A stretch of DNA of 64,000 nt, taken from Crambe crambe. Lineage: Eukaryota; Porifera; Demospongiae; Poecilosclerida; Crambeidae. A program made the translations under genes and the position numbers. The DNA lies in assembly GCA_963924555.1 (NCBI GenBank), contig OZ004590.1, positions 7,060,001-7,124,000 of the forward strand. Direction: 5' to 3'. Below the pieces are notes generated by a model. That model was given only the letters and a program-made list of their open reading frames with translations, ran no database searches and was not told the origin of the DNA. Within the stretch, counting starts at the first letter, position 1; each line of letters starts with the position of its first letter. This document shows positions 37,001 through 49,067 of this stretch, in pieces.

Positions 37001-40000
37001 CGGCAGAAGGGGCAGGACAGATATTGAATCAGGGGGAAGCGGTGCAAAAGGAGGAGGAAGAGAAGAAGAAAGAAGGAAAAGTGGATAGCAAGGAGAATGA
37101 GGAGAGTGAGGGGCCGGAAGACAAGGGAGACCCTGAGATGACTCCAGTGTATTTGAAGAGACTGCTTCCCATCTTCACAGAGATCTACCACTCCAGTCTG
37201 GCCCCCACTTTGAGGAAGGAATCTCTCAGATTGATGCGCAAAATGTGCCGCTATATAAGTGCAAAGTGTCTGCAGGACCTATGCGAGGAGACTCTCCCTG
37301 CAGACCCCACCCACCCTCCTTTCTCTGCCCAGATCAGCGAAGTACTGGCTGCCGTGTTGGAGAATGAGGATGATCATGAGCCTCACCTCTCTGCCCTGCA
37401 CATTATGCAGGACTTGTTGGCAAAGAACAGGGCTGCTTTCGACGAACAGTTCATCCGATTGGGCCTCCCCAATAAAATCGCTGCTCTAGCGGGGCCTCTG
37501 GACGGAGGGGAGACACCTGAAGAGGGAGACGAAGCAGTGGTAGAAAAAGAGGGAGGAAAAGAAGAAGTAGATGATAGTTCAGCATCAGCTGTAGAGGTCA
37601 AGGAGGTCAAAGATGGGAAATTGGACGTGAAAGAGTCGTCAAACTCGGACTCAAAAGAGAGCATGAAGCTTGCTGACTCAAAGGAGCTAATATCAGATTC
37701 CAAGGAGATGGCAAAGCAGCAAGAGGAGAAAGTGAGTTTGGAAGATGCGGTGGAGCTGGTTGTGGCTATCCCTTACCAGTGGAGGGATTGGTGTGTGGTT
37801 CGTTCCCGTGATTGTCTGTACTTGTGGAATGATTACTGTGTGATAGAACTCTCCAATGTCAGCAACGGTTGGTTCCGCTTCTTGGTGGACAACAGGCTGG
37901 CCACCATGTATTCCAGTGGAAGCACCGAAGGAGGCCCCGACTCATATGGTCAGTTGTGATAGCTAGGTGTGGCCCGGAAAGAATGTGGCATGAAAATAGC
38001 TAAAAGTTAATATTATTTCTTACATCTCAGAGAATCGTGTGGAATTTCTGGAGAAGCTTCAGCGTGTTTGTGGACAGATTACTCAAGGCACAACTGTCCA
38101 GCCAATTTTGTCTTCTCCGGGGCCTACTCGTCTCACCGTGGGCAACTGGAGTCTCCTCTCTCAGAGAGAAGGAGAGGTTAACATTCACAATGCTGATGGA
38201 AATAAGGTAAAGGAGAAAACAATCTCTCTTCATGTGATTAATAAATTTTTGTATTCAGCAATCCACCATTCTGCGTGAAGTCTTGTCAGGTTTTGTGTTT
38301 GACTCCAACCGGGGTACAAAGGTCAATATCACGGCAGATAGTCCTCTTGGTCCACAGTTCCAGTTTGGCTGGAATGACAGGAAAGGGAAGAGATTCAAGA
38401 GCAAGTCGGAAATGGCCCAGCAGAAAGTGACAACTCTTGCAGCTGAACTTCAGACCAAGTATTTCTCTGCCAACCAGGAGAGCACTCGACGTGTAGCTGC
38501 TGAGCTCAGAGCCATCCTTTCTTCTGTAGAGACTGCCTGCCAGGCTCACAAAAACAACACTGTAAGCCTGACTACCCTTTACCAACATAACATATGTACC
38601 GACCCTTTACCAGCTGACCCTTTACTTATTCAGTTGCTTGAGTCTGGATTGGGTTGGGAGGAGGAGCTGGAGTGTGCTTTGCGAGCACTGGCCACACTTC
38701 TAAGGGATGAAAAGACAATCTCTGCATACGAAGTTCACCTGAGTCGTCTTGTACCTGTGTTGCTTCACTGCCTGAGTGGTAGTCATAGTGATGAAGGCAA
38801 TGACTCAACGGGAACTGAAGAAGGGGAGAGTGATCGTGAACAGGAGCAAGAAAAAGTGAAAGAGAGAGTCAAACTTTTCAAGAAGATTTTTGCAGAAGCA
38901 GCATCAGATGAGGTCTCTCTTGATTCAAGGTATATGTACAATGATCTCGGGAATTGTATCTTTACCCTCTCTCCTTCTCTCTGCCTCTCCTCTCACAGCA
39001 CTATAAGTGCCTCCGTGGCTTCCCCAGCCGTAGGGCTAGTCCGCAAACTCCTGTCTGTGTTAGAGGCCCTTGAACGACTCCCTGTCTACTCCCATGACAC
39101 TCCAGGGCAAGTTCTCAACCTCCAGGCCATCAATCGACGGTTACGTTTCACCCTGGAACGAGCCCCAGGCTCCACAAACCTCTTGGACTGCTCTGGGAGG
39201 ACTCTGCGCCTTGAACCTCTTGTCTCTGTTGACGGGCTGGAGAAATTTCTCAATGGAATTGTGAGTGAGCCTGCTGATGGGTGTGCTTTGGGTGTGGGTT
39301 GGAATTTTTTGTTGTTATTATTGTTGTTGCTAGGTTGCAAAGCAGTGGTATGATTTTGACCGCAACTCTTTCCACTTTGTAAAGCTGGCCAAGAACTTAA
39401 AGTCACCTTTGACCTTCAAGAAAGTATCAGATTTTGATGAAAACGGGATCATTTACTGGATTGGTTCCAATGCTAAGTAAGTCTTTAAATTCCAATGAAT
39501 ATAATCCTTGAATTGGTTCCAATTTGACTTCAGAAGTTCGTCGACGTGGGTGAATCCTGGTGCAAAGGGGTTAGTTGTAATCAGTAGTTCGGAAGGAAGA
39601 ATCCTTCCTTACGGGAACCTGGATGATATTCTATCACGTGATGAGAGCCCCAAAAATTGCCACACCAAGGACGACCGGAATAGTTGGTTTGCTGTGGACC
39701 TTGGACTCTATGTGTGGCCAACGGGTTACACCCTGAGACACTCACGGGGGTACGGGAGTCGTTCGGCCATGAGGCACTGGGAATTTCAGGTATCCAAGGA
39801 TGGCCATGAATGGCTGACTCTTCGTACTCACGAAGGGGACACAACCCTGGAGGACCCAGGGTGAGTGTAGAGTGGGTTGAGATTCATTAGATCAGGCTTT
39901 AGACTGGTTATATGTGTTCTTCAGGAGTGTTGGTTCATGGGATCTGACTGCTCCTGAGGACCCTACCGGTTGGCGGCACATTCGTCTGAAGACAACAGGT

Positions 40001-42328
40001 GCCAATGCCTCAGGCACAACTCATTACATGTCAATCTCTGGACTCGAGTTGTATGGGGAGATTCGAGGCCTTGCTGATGAGGATCTAGGTGAGTCCAGCA
40101 TGCTTAAGACCCCTCTCCTGATCGACTTGAACTTTGAATTCTCTCTTACAATGGTAGGGAAGGCGGCCAGAGAGATTGAAGCAGCTGTCAAGTCTCAACG
40201 CAAGCACATTAAGCAGAATGTAATGAAGAAGCTTGGAATAGGTGTACGGGTTATGCGTGGAGTGGATTGGAAATGGCGGGATCAAGATGGAGTCCCCTTC
40301 GGTCATGGGACTGTGACAGGGGAGCTGCGGAATGGTTGGATTGAGATCCAGTGGGACCACGGGGGAGCCAACTCCTACCGCATGGGGGCAGAGGGGAAGT
40401 ACGATCTTCAGATAGCCGAGGACCCCCAACCTACTCCACCCCCTAATACCTCTGGCGAGGGGAGTGATGTGGACACACCAGCATCTACTAGTCGTCCCTC
40501 CTCCAGTCGTGGTCTTGGGATAGCTGCATCGTTGCTAAGGGATTTGGGAACGAGGGGAGACGCTGAGAGACTCAAGCAGGAGTTAGCTCGTCTGGAAGAG
40601 GTTGGACTTCAAGACTATGAAGATGAGGAAGATGAAGAAGATATGAGACAGTGGGATACTATGGTCAGTATAACTCTGGATACTCATTCAAACTCTGGAT
40701 ACTCATTCAGGATACTTACTTAAATAAAATCAGGATATTTCTAGTATACTAAAGAAACCATTCTATAGGATGAAGATGACTTGTCAAGTGGGCGGAGTTG
40801 GGAGGAAGATTACATTCTGAAACAAGCTTTTTCTGCTCTGGTACCAGCCTTTGACCCCAGGCCTGGCAGAACCAATATCCCGCAGATACAAGATTTCCAA
40901 ATTCCAGTTCCAGGATCTGAAGATACAACAGTCTCAAACCAGACTTCAGTTCTACCATACGAAGGAGTCAAGCTCTCGCTGTCCATTAGGGTTAGTATAC
41001 TCACATGCCAATACAATTTCTGTACGATCACTATCCCATTCCACCCCCAGAATGGAGATTCGGAAGTGGTGCTTGAGGATAGTTCCAAAATGGTGTTCCA
41101 TTACGTACAATTGTTGCACCACCAGCAGGCGAAGGGGGACAGATTGAAGAGAGTTTGGGACCCAACCTACACACTCGTCTATCAGGATAACACGTCCCCT
41201 GAGAGACATGGTTGGTCCCTCTCCTACGTCAAACGACACCTGGGCACTGAGAAACTCCCCAAGAGCGATCTCATCCAGTACCTCCAGAGAAAGGCACAGG
41301 TACAGTGGATCATGTGACTCTCCTTTTCTAGTAGTGCAATTTTCATGGTTTGCAAATCCCAACCACAAAGCCACAAGAGTTCCACAATTGGCTGGAATCC
41401 ATAGAGCTTAGTTCCAGCCGTCATATCCTCAGGATGGATGTATCTTGACACCATTGGATGGATGTATTTTGACACCACTATGCATGTTTTGTGTCCTTTA
41501 GACTGCCTGGTTGAAGAAGTGGAAGTTGCTTGGGAACATGAAGAGCATCAAGAAGAACAAGAACTGTCAGCAACTGACAGCTGCCTATAGGGTGAGTAAG
41601 TCTTGAAACTTCCATACTTCCATATTAGGAATGACTGCTGCAGATGTATCATTGACCACTGCCTTGGTTACAACATAGTTTCCAATTTCCCAGACTGGGT
41701 TCTCCTCCAGTGTATGATTGTTAATGAGACCCACAGACCATGTATACTTCCTAAGCCTTGCATGTAGTTTCCTGTGTATGGAGGCCCATGGACCTCACTG
41801 GCTTGGTTACAACATGTAGTTTAAGTTCCCTTCCAGTGTATGATGAATCAAATTCCTTGTTAACTGAACAGGATTTCTGCAGTTCTGAGGCCCACAGTGT
41901 TCCAGGGAAAGTTAAAGTGATAACTGAGACGGACCACTTGGCTCCTCTGAGTGACTTGCTGGCTCTCCTCAAATTACTTCACTCTTTCACTCAGGAAGGT
42001 AAGAAGGCATGATGGCTAGAGTGGATGATGAAAACACTCAAAAAACAACAACAACCCCTCTATGTATAAATCCATCCCTGAATTACTTGGCAACACCTCC
42101 CAGAAGTGTTGGAATAGATAGCAAACCCTCTATGTATAAATCCATCCCTGAATTACTTGGTGACACCTCCCTAATCATCCCTGAAGGATAGTCAGACTTG
42201 GAATACTTGGAATGGTAAGAGAGAAGAGGCAGGGGCAGGGAAGGGTCATTAACGAGATTCAATTTTTTCTGGAGTCCAAGATGGATTGTTTGTGTAAATA
42301 GAATGTGATGGGGTTGGCAATGTCAGAT

Positions 42329-42372
<44 letters not shown>

Positions 42373-44087
42373 CTCCCTCCCCCTCTCTCTCTCCCTCCCC
42401 CTCTCTCTCTCTCAGTGCCTGAAGCTTCAGGTGATGAATTCTCCTTTGAAGTTGCCCAGGAGGAATTTCAGACCAAGAAGTTGGTGAATAAGTTGATTCA
42501 GCAAGTGCATGACCCGGTAGTACTGGCCAGTGGGGCCCTCCCAGAGTGGTACCACATCCTCACCCTCTATTATCGTTTTCTCTTCCCCTTTGAAGTTCGT
42601 GAACTCTTCTTTGGCTGTACAGCTTTTGGCACATCGAGGTGAGTGCAGCTTCTGCTAACTGGTTGCCATAGCTATAGCCTAAGGACTTGTAGTGTAGCTG
42701 AATAAACAAGGAGGGAAATTTATTTAAAGTGTATATATTTTCATTTTTCACTTACCACCACCTCTTCCTATCCTACGTATCTTGTTTACAAGAGCCGGCA
42801 GCCATTTAAACTGAAATTATACACTCGTCCTTATGAAAACAAGCAGATTATTTTTTCTTTAAATTCTTCCTAATACAATTACCAAAGTGTTGCATTCTAA
42901 ATATACAGTGAAAAAAAATTACAAAATGCTGTTATTCTATATATAGACAGCATCATTTATCGTATACATGACGATGGTAACCTTATGATAGACACTGAGT
43001 GTCATCAATGAATAGTATTAATATCACATTATTCAGAGCTTATGAGATTCATGAGCAGAGTGATGCTTCTAGATCTCCCTATAGGGTACTGGAAACCCAA
43101 TAAGGTGGCAATGTTTATCTTAGAGTTAGTTCAAATAATGCAGGGAATTAACCTTTTAAGGTATCCATTTTATCACCTCATTGATTCATGAAAGAAAAAA
43201 AAAAGTAAAAAAGTAAAAAGAGGTTCCCTGTAACTTGATAGCATTATGGTTACTGTGTTTGTAGGGGGGAAAATGCCTTTTTTAGGCATGCATTAAGCAC
43301 CTCATTGGTTCTCGAGTATGCAAAACAAATCACATAGCTGGGCGTAAAGTTAATACTCTCTCTATATTATGACCTCCAACTGATGGTTGTGGTTTTTTAA
43401 ATTTCGGTTGTAAATGGAGTAGGTGCAAATGCGTGGTGTGTTCTAATCACCACTCATGCCCTTATTTGGCTTATCACAGCTTCTAGAATTTGTTTTCACA
43501 AATGTGATAATTTCCGGCTCTTTTTTTTTTTTTTTTTTGGCCTGGTCAAATAAAGGACAGGAATACCCATGGGTATTGCAATTTCCTCTGGATTGTTCCT
43601 GTGGTCATGTCATCATTTTTCTCTATCAGTAAGAGATAAGTTTGATAGAAGAAAGGTTACAAGAGAAGGGGAGGGGGAATTTTATGGGAAGGAAATATTG
43701 CACAGATTATCATTATGGAAATAATACCCTTAAAAGTAATTAGTTTCTCTATATTGATTACGTGTGCCTGTTGGCACGATAATTGATCCCCCTCCCCTCT
43801 CCCCTTAGGTCTATCATCTGGCTCCAGCGAAGAAGGGACGAGATCGTTGAGCGACTGCGAGGTGCTGCCCACCAGAGGAAGGAGGATCACCATGAACTCC
43901 AGATTGGTCGACTAAAACAGGACAGAGTCCACATACCAAGAGGAAAAGACGTAAGCATTTGTCATGGCATCACTTTCATCTCAGGAAATTAAATGTTTCC
44001 TTCCATTTAGGTACTGACGTGGGGTTATTCTGTCCTGAATGCCCATGCTGAAAGGAAGTCTATTCTAGAAGTAAGTCCAGCTGCTAA

Positions 44088-44134
<47 letters not shown>

Positions 44135-47100
44135 ATAATAGTTTTTGTTTCCTCTATCTTGTGCTGCTTTTTTCAGATTGAGTTTGTGGATGAGGAAGGT
44201 ACAGGTCTCGGTCCCTCCTTGGAGTTCTATGCTCTGGTGGCAGCAGAGTTACAGAGGCGTTCCCTGGGCATGTGGCTTTGTGATGATGAATTCCCAGACG
44301 ACAATGCACGAGAGGTGAGTCACTCGAGTTCTGCAGCTGCAACTTAAGTATTGTACAATCGGGTTAGGTTGACCTGGGTCATGGACCAAAGCCCCCAGGT
44401 TATTACGTCCAGCACTCCTATGGGCTCTTCCCTGCCCCCTGGCCGCAGGATTCCTCAGACCTCTCTCGTGTGTGTCAGTTGTTTGAGCTGCTTGGGATTT
44501 TTGTGGCCAAGTGTGTCCAAGACGGGAGGCGTGTTGATCTGCCTCTCTCGCACTCCTTCTTCAAACTCATGTGCGTCCCTGGAAAGAGGGGCGTGTCCTC
44601 TGGTGATGGGGAAGAATCAGTTGAGGGGAAGACGAGGGAGATGAGTCCTCCTGTTCCTCAAAATCGTCCCATTGTCTCTCCTTTGAGGAGTGATGCCCCA
44701 AATGACAATGCTGATCATGAGAGCAATAGAACTTTTGATCAGCCAACATCAAACCAGAGATTTGGATCCAGAATGGGATCTGGGAATGCGACTTATGGGG
44801 CGGGCCTGAAGGAGGCAGAGATGGTACTGGCAAGTCATGCAGATGAAATTAGTAAAGATGGCAGCCCAAAAGATGAGGTTACTTTGGAAGAGGTATCGAT
44901 GCTGGAGAAGGAGGGTCCTTGGTTTGAAGGCATACTAGATAGAGGGGATTTGCAAGAGGTGAATCCATATCGGTCCCGTTTCTTAAAGCAAATGGACCAG
45001 CTGGTGAAGCAGAGAGATGGTATTCTTGAGAACCAGGAGCTCAGTGATGTGGAGAAAGAGAGACAAGTGGCAGCACTTACCTTACAAGATTCCGAAAAGA
45101 ACCAAAATCAGTCTACACTTGAAGACCTTTGGTGGGTAACCTTTCTCTCTGAATGTTAAGATTTCAATTTCAATGCCTTTATCTCCTCCATAGCTTGACC
45201 TTTGTCTTTGAGCCCTCATCAAAAGTGTTCTCCTATTCAGCTCATCCCTTGAAACCTGGTGGAGCATCAATAGTGAGTTTAGTCATGGGTCTAGATGACC
45301 CCTGATCTCGTGAACCCTGTGAACTCTCCTGATAAACAGCAAGGTTTAGATTAGCAGGACAAAGTTTAATGAGTGGAAAAAGGTTAAGTTGGCAGAGACA
45401 AGATGTCCTGGCTTGGAGAGTGATTGTTTTAATTGGTATCCTGGGAGATGAAGTTGGAGTACTGACTTATGTGTTGGTTGTTATGGCGTGTACTGGGTAC
45501 TTATGGTGGTATAAAGAGCTTGTGGTGGTGTAGATATGACGTGTAGGGGGAAATGTAGGGCAATGATGCAGTGTAGCAGCAGCAATGAGGAGGATGTTGT
45601 TGATATTATGTCAGCTTATGTAAACCAGATTTGAAACTTACCGTATTGGGTGGGTCATTGGATCTAAGGGGCTGACTTAACTCGGGAGGAGGTAAGGAAC
45701 TAGGTGCGTGGGGTGGTTTGGATTTTTTTGGGGGGAGGGGGGATATTAATTACTGCCCCCCCTCCTTGTTGACTCCTCCCATAGGATCTCACTGTGCACA
45801 ATGCTGACGAGTACTGTGAATTGGTGGAGGACTTCTCCTTGAGGTCGGGAATCAGGAGACAGATGGAAGCATTTAAAGGTGAGAAGGCGCAGCTGGGTCT
45901 AGCTATTTATGGAAAGCACACGAGGCCATGTTTGGACAGAGAGAATGGCTGAGAGAAGTGTGTAGTGCTGCGTAGCTAGTGCTGTAGTCAGTTTCATGCA
46001 GTCGTCCCTAATAGGGAACATACCATTTTGTGGTTTTGGCATAAACCATAGTTGTGATCCATGTGACTATGTGACTATATTTAGTTCTCTTGTGGAATGT
46101 GCCCAGATGATGTGGCATTTGGCTCACAGTTGGTTGGTTTCAATCATCATTGCACTTAGTGTAACAGTAGTAGCTCGTATTTCATTCCATTTCCCTATGA
46201 GCCACCATAACCTTCTGTAGTCCACCCACACACATGCATAAGTTGTTCGTGCTCGGTTACAGGTTCTAGAACTTTTCTCTAGAGTGCGTTGGCACTGAAG
46301 CATGTGTCATTCAGGGCTTCTAACGAGGTGAACATTCCCTGGGGGCTTCTTAACGAGGCAGTGTTATTTTTAGATCAAGCGTGACACTTTTAAGCATGAA
46401 GTAATTTCATCTAGAAAGAGATTTTATATTTGTTCCCTCTCCTTCTAGCCGGCTTTGACAGAGTGTTTTCTATTGAGAAGCTTCAAACATTCCACCCTCA
46501 CGAAGTGCAGCTGCTGCTATGTGGAGAACAGGTCCCCAATTGGACCAGGGATGACATCATAAATTACACAGAGCCAAAGTTCGGCTACACCAGAACAAGG
46601 TACAGCTTCTCCATGGTTGGGAGGACTGTGAACCACTATATAGTCACGACCTTCAATAGGAGGCTATAGTTCACACAGAATCTTACCACACAAAATACAA
46701 TTTTAAATTGTGATTTCTTTATGTGCTGCAGTCCTGGGTATTTGAAGTTTGTCAATGTGCTGAGTGAGATGAATTCCGATGAGAGAAAGGTTAGTGCAAG
46801 GAAAGGTGGGCTCACCTCTCACGAGTCAACTCTTTGGGATGGTCTGAGGTTCAATGGGTCATTTTAGACCAAATTGCAAGATTTGAGTTTTGTAAACACA
46901 TTCTTTTTAAGGCCGTGTATTTTTAGCACTTTGTTTACGTCTGTGCTGTTCCCACTCCATTGCCTGACTGTATAAAGCAGTCAGTTTATTCAAAAGCAGC
47001 TTCTGATAAACATAATTATGTAATGGGGAGCTTTTCATTTCCCCCTTTAATATTATACACATGCCTCGGGCTGTCAAGGTTGTTTCTGTGAGGGCTTCTT

Positions 47101-47528
47101 TAATAACAATCACCTTGTGTATATATTGGGCAGTGTTGCTTTCATTAATGGGGTGCATGTCTCACTCTGTCACCTTCCCTCTTGAGGGGACTCTCCTAAC
47201 CAGTTGGTTATGGCCTCATATAATCATAATTTAATTATAATAATACAAGGAAGGTTTTTCTGGCCCTGGGGCTAACTGGTTTCATGTAATAATTTCCTTT
47301 TAGGCATTCACCCAGTTTGTGACCGGGTGCAGTTCCCTGCCTCCAGGAGGTTTGGCCAACCTCCACCCTCGACTCACAGTGGTCAGAAAGGAGGCCACTT
47401 CCCCCAATGTGTACCCATCGGTCAACACCTGTGTCCACTACCTCAAGCTTCCTGAGTACCCGTCCGAGGAAGTGCTGCGAGCACAGCTCCTTGATGCCAC
47501 AAAGGAGAAAGGCTTTCATCTCAATTGA
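34094..47528 (+). CDS. HECTD1: HECT E3 ubiquitin ligase HECTD1
   Basis: A large gene of about 25 exons. The start [20 protein letters not shown] is almost the human sequence, followed by [20 protein letters not shown] (armadillo-like N-terminus to about 35930). Ankyrin repeats at 36079-36379 ([40 protein letters not shown]). An acidic linker at 36830-37740. The SUN/discoidin-like domain at about 39440-40090 includes [34 protein letters not shown] and [24 protein letters not shown]2 domain near 40230-40410 ([20 protein letters not shown]). The HECT domain runs to the end: [20 protein letters not shown] near 44176, and the catalytic Cys codon at 47430-47432 ([11 protein letters not shown]). HECTD1 adds K29/K48 chains and acts in neural-tube and placental development in mammals. 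Intact, with no frame breaks seen. Confidence 0.98.
34714..34855 (+). repeat. 31-bp tandem repeat array in a HECTD1 intron
   Basis: About four and a half head-to-tail copies of a 31-bp unit (core GGTGGTATAACTTAGTATAC) end at the 3' splice site region before the exon at 34867. Copies are nearly identical, so the array is young or homogenised. Confidence 0.9.
42045..42175 (+). repeat. Direct duplication in a HECTD1 intron
   Basis: Two copies of a segment of about 50 bp (core CTCTATGTATAAATCCATCC) start near 42057 and 42128, separated by about 20 bp. Confidence 0.8.
42331..42415 (+). repeat. (CT)n tract at a HECTD1 3' splice site
   Basis: About 80 bp of CT repeat with CCC interruptions ends in the CTCAG acceptor before the exon at 42416. 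Confidence 0.9.
42641..43808 (+). other. Large HECTD1 intron without recognised content
   Basis: A 1.17-kb intron between the exon ending near 42640 and the exon starting at 43809. It is AT-rich, with an A-rich patch near 43195-43220 and a T run near 43521-43538. No exon, RNA gene or element was recognised. Confidence 0.6.
44089..44132 (+). repeat. (CT)n microsatellite in a HECTD1 intron
   Basis: About 44 bp of CT repeat, 40 bp before the TTTTTCAG acceptor preceding the first HECT-domain exon block at 44176. Confidence 0.9.
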
Positions 47529-48014
47529 TTCACCTTGAGTTGTAGGTGGAATCCTTATATAAGACTACATTACTATATCACACTGCTGCAAATGATTTGT
47601 GTTCTGACATGATTTGTGCAATCATCTCATCCATTACAGTTATCAACTAAACATTACTATAGTGCACTACTATAGTTCATAATATTTTAGCAATAATTTG
47701 ATGCAGCCATTCAAGTGGCATGTATAATTAGTGTACGTGTGAGTCACGACCATGCTATTTCCTGCTGAGTGTTAGAGCGGATGTTTAGTTGACCCCGTGG
47801 GCACAATTTCCTGTACAGGTCACGTAACTTACTGACCGCAGCAGTACGATCCAGCTGGAAGCAAATGTTGCCACAATACTAGATTAACTGCCTGAATGCC
47901 AGCATTCAAGATCACATTAATATTTTTGTACAATAGGAGATCACAATAAATATATTATACAATAAGTTGAGGTGATGGTGCAAATGTTTTTATTTGTCCA
48001 GCCACAGGTCTCGA
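47529..48014. other. Convergent 3' spacer between HECTD1 and the bZIP gene
   Basis: A 486-bp spacer. It holds a plus-strand AATAAA at 47945-47950 that would serve HECTD1 (3' UTR about 420 bp) and a minus-strand AATAAA at 47989-47994, 21 bp after the bZIP stop. The two predicted transcripts overlap slightly. Nothing else seen. Confidence 0.6.
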
Positions 48015-48831
48015 CTAGCTTGCAAGTTGGAGCACACACTTGTGACCATTAAGAGCATCTTCCAGTAATTTTTGTTCTTCTTTTAAGCGTCTTATTTCTG
48101 CATTCAATTGTTCCTTGACTTCTAGGTGGTCTTCATATTCAGCTCGTGTCTGCTGCACTTTTTCACGTCTTTTGACACGACACTTTTCAGCAGCTACTTT
48201 GTTCTTCTCTCGCTTTTGCAAAACTTTGTCTCTATCATCGGGAGATAATAAATCAACCTACATTTGAAAAAGAATAGTATGGATTTAATAGTATGGATTT
48301 AATAGTATATTATTATAGCTAGTATCATTAATTTTATTACAAGCTACAATGATATTAAACAACATCAATAACTTACTTGGATTCTTCTTTTCTTTAATGG
48401 AGCAATGACACATGGATCCACAAAATTCTTTCTGGATCTCTTGGAGCCAGTGGCGGTGCTCAGTGGGATGGCCGGAGCTACCAAATGCTGGCGGCTATTG
48501 CCGCCAACCAGCTCAGGGAGGAGGTTTGGACCGACCATCTGATTCTCCAAGGCTAGTGTTTGGGAATAAGGAGGCGTGGAAGGGGTCGAGCAGTTGCTGT
48601 GTCGCTGCTATCAGAAAGAAAAGGTGCAGTTGATTACTGGCACCACACTACTAAAGGCTGGCTATATTATGCTCAGGCATCAATACTAGCTATGCTTACC
48701 TGCTGCTGCTGAGTCGTACAGGTTGTCACTGGTTTGTAGACTTCGGGCATAGTAGAGGCCCATAAAGACATCGGGTGAGAGTCTGTCATTATATCTCTCT
48801 GCAGGATATCGTAATACAAGTTCTGATCCAT
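48015..48831 (-). CDS. bZIP transcription factor, ATF3/JDP2/FOS group
   Basis: Exons about 48710-48831, about 48378-48607 and 48015-48256. The start MDQNLYYDILQRDIM at 48831 was preferred over an upstream in-frame ATG at 48882, because the TATA box at 48908-48901 would place the cap site downstream of the latter. The C-terminus is a bZIP: basic region KREKNKVAAEKCRVKRREKV with the NxxAAxKCR signature of the FOS/ATF3/JDP2 group, then a leucine zipper (LNAEIRRLKEEQKLLEDALN) ending GHKCVLQ like ATF3/JDP2 (LNLHRPTC). The middle is Pro/Ser-rich with a basic patch (GSKRSRKNFVDPCVIAPLKK). Expected to bind AP-1/CRE sites as a dimer, in stress or immediate-early responses. Its own promoter carries CRE-like sites. 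Confidence 0.9.
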
Positions 48832-48900
48832 ATTTTTATAGCTTTTTATACCCGCCAATTCTGACAATTTTAGGTTGCTCAAACTGTGAGATCATTCGCT

Positions 48901-48908
48901 CTTTTATA
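48901..48908 (-). promoter_or_regulatory. TATA box of the bZIP gene
   Basis: TATAAAAG on the minus strand, 70 bp upstream of the chosen start codon. TATA boxes are not seen at the housekeeping promoters of this window, in line with an inducible gene. Confidence 0.6.
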
Positions 48909-48921
48909 GCGGCTGCCAGCC

Positions 48922-48956
48922 TACGTCACATCCATGGAACATGTCCACGTACGTCA
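48922..48956 (-). promoter_or_regulatory. Paired CRE-like sites upstream of the bZIP gene
   Basis: Two copies of TGACGTA (minus strand) at 48922-48928 and 48950-48956, 28 bp apart and just upstream of the TATA box. Further TGACG words lie near 49034 and 49045. These are the sites ATF/CREB/JDP2 proteins bind, which suggests autoregulation. Confidence 0.65.
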
Positions 48957-49067
48957 CAATATAACCGCCACAAAACTCTAGAACTACTAGATACATATGT
49001 ACATGCACGATCACGAGGAATCTAACGAAATTAATGACGTTCTATGACGCGCGACGTCGAAACATCA

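Noticed and set aside
48673..48882. Longer bZIP start at 48882
   Set aside because: The TATA box at 48901-48908 would place the cap site downstream of that ATG; the start at 48831 fits better, although it is not excluded by sequence alone.
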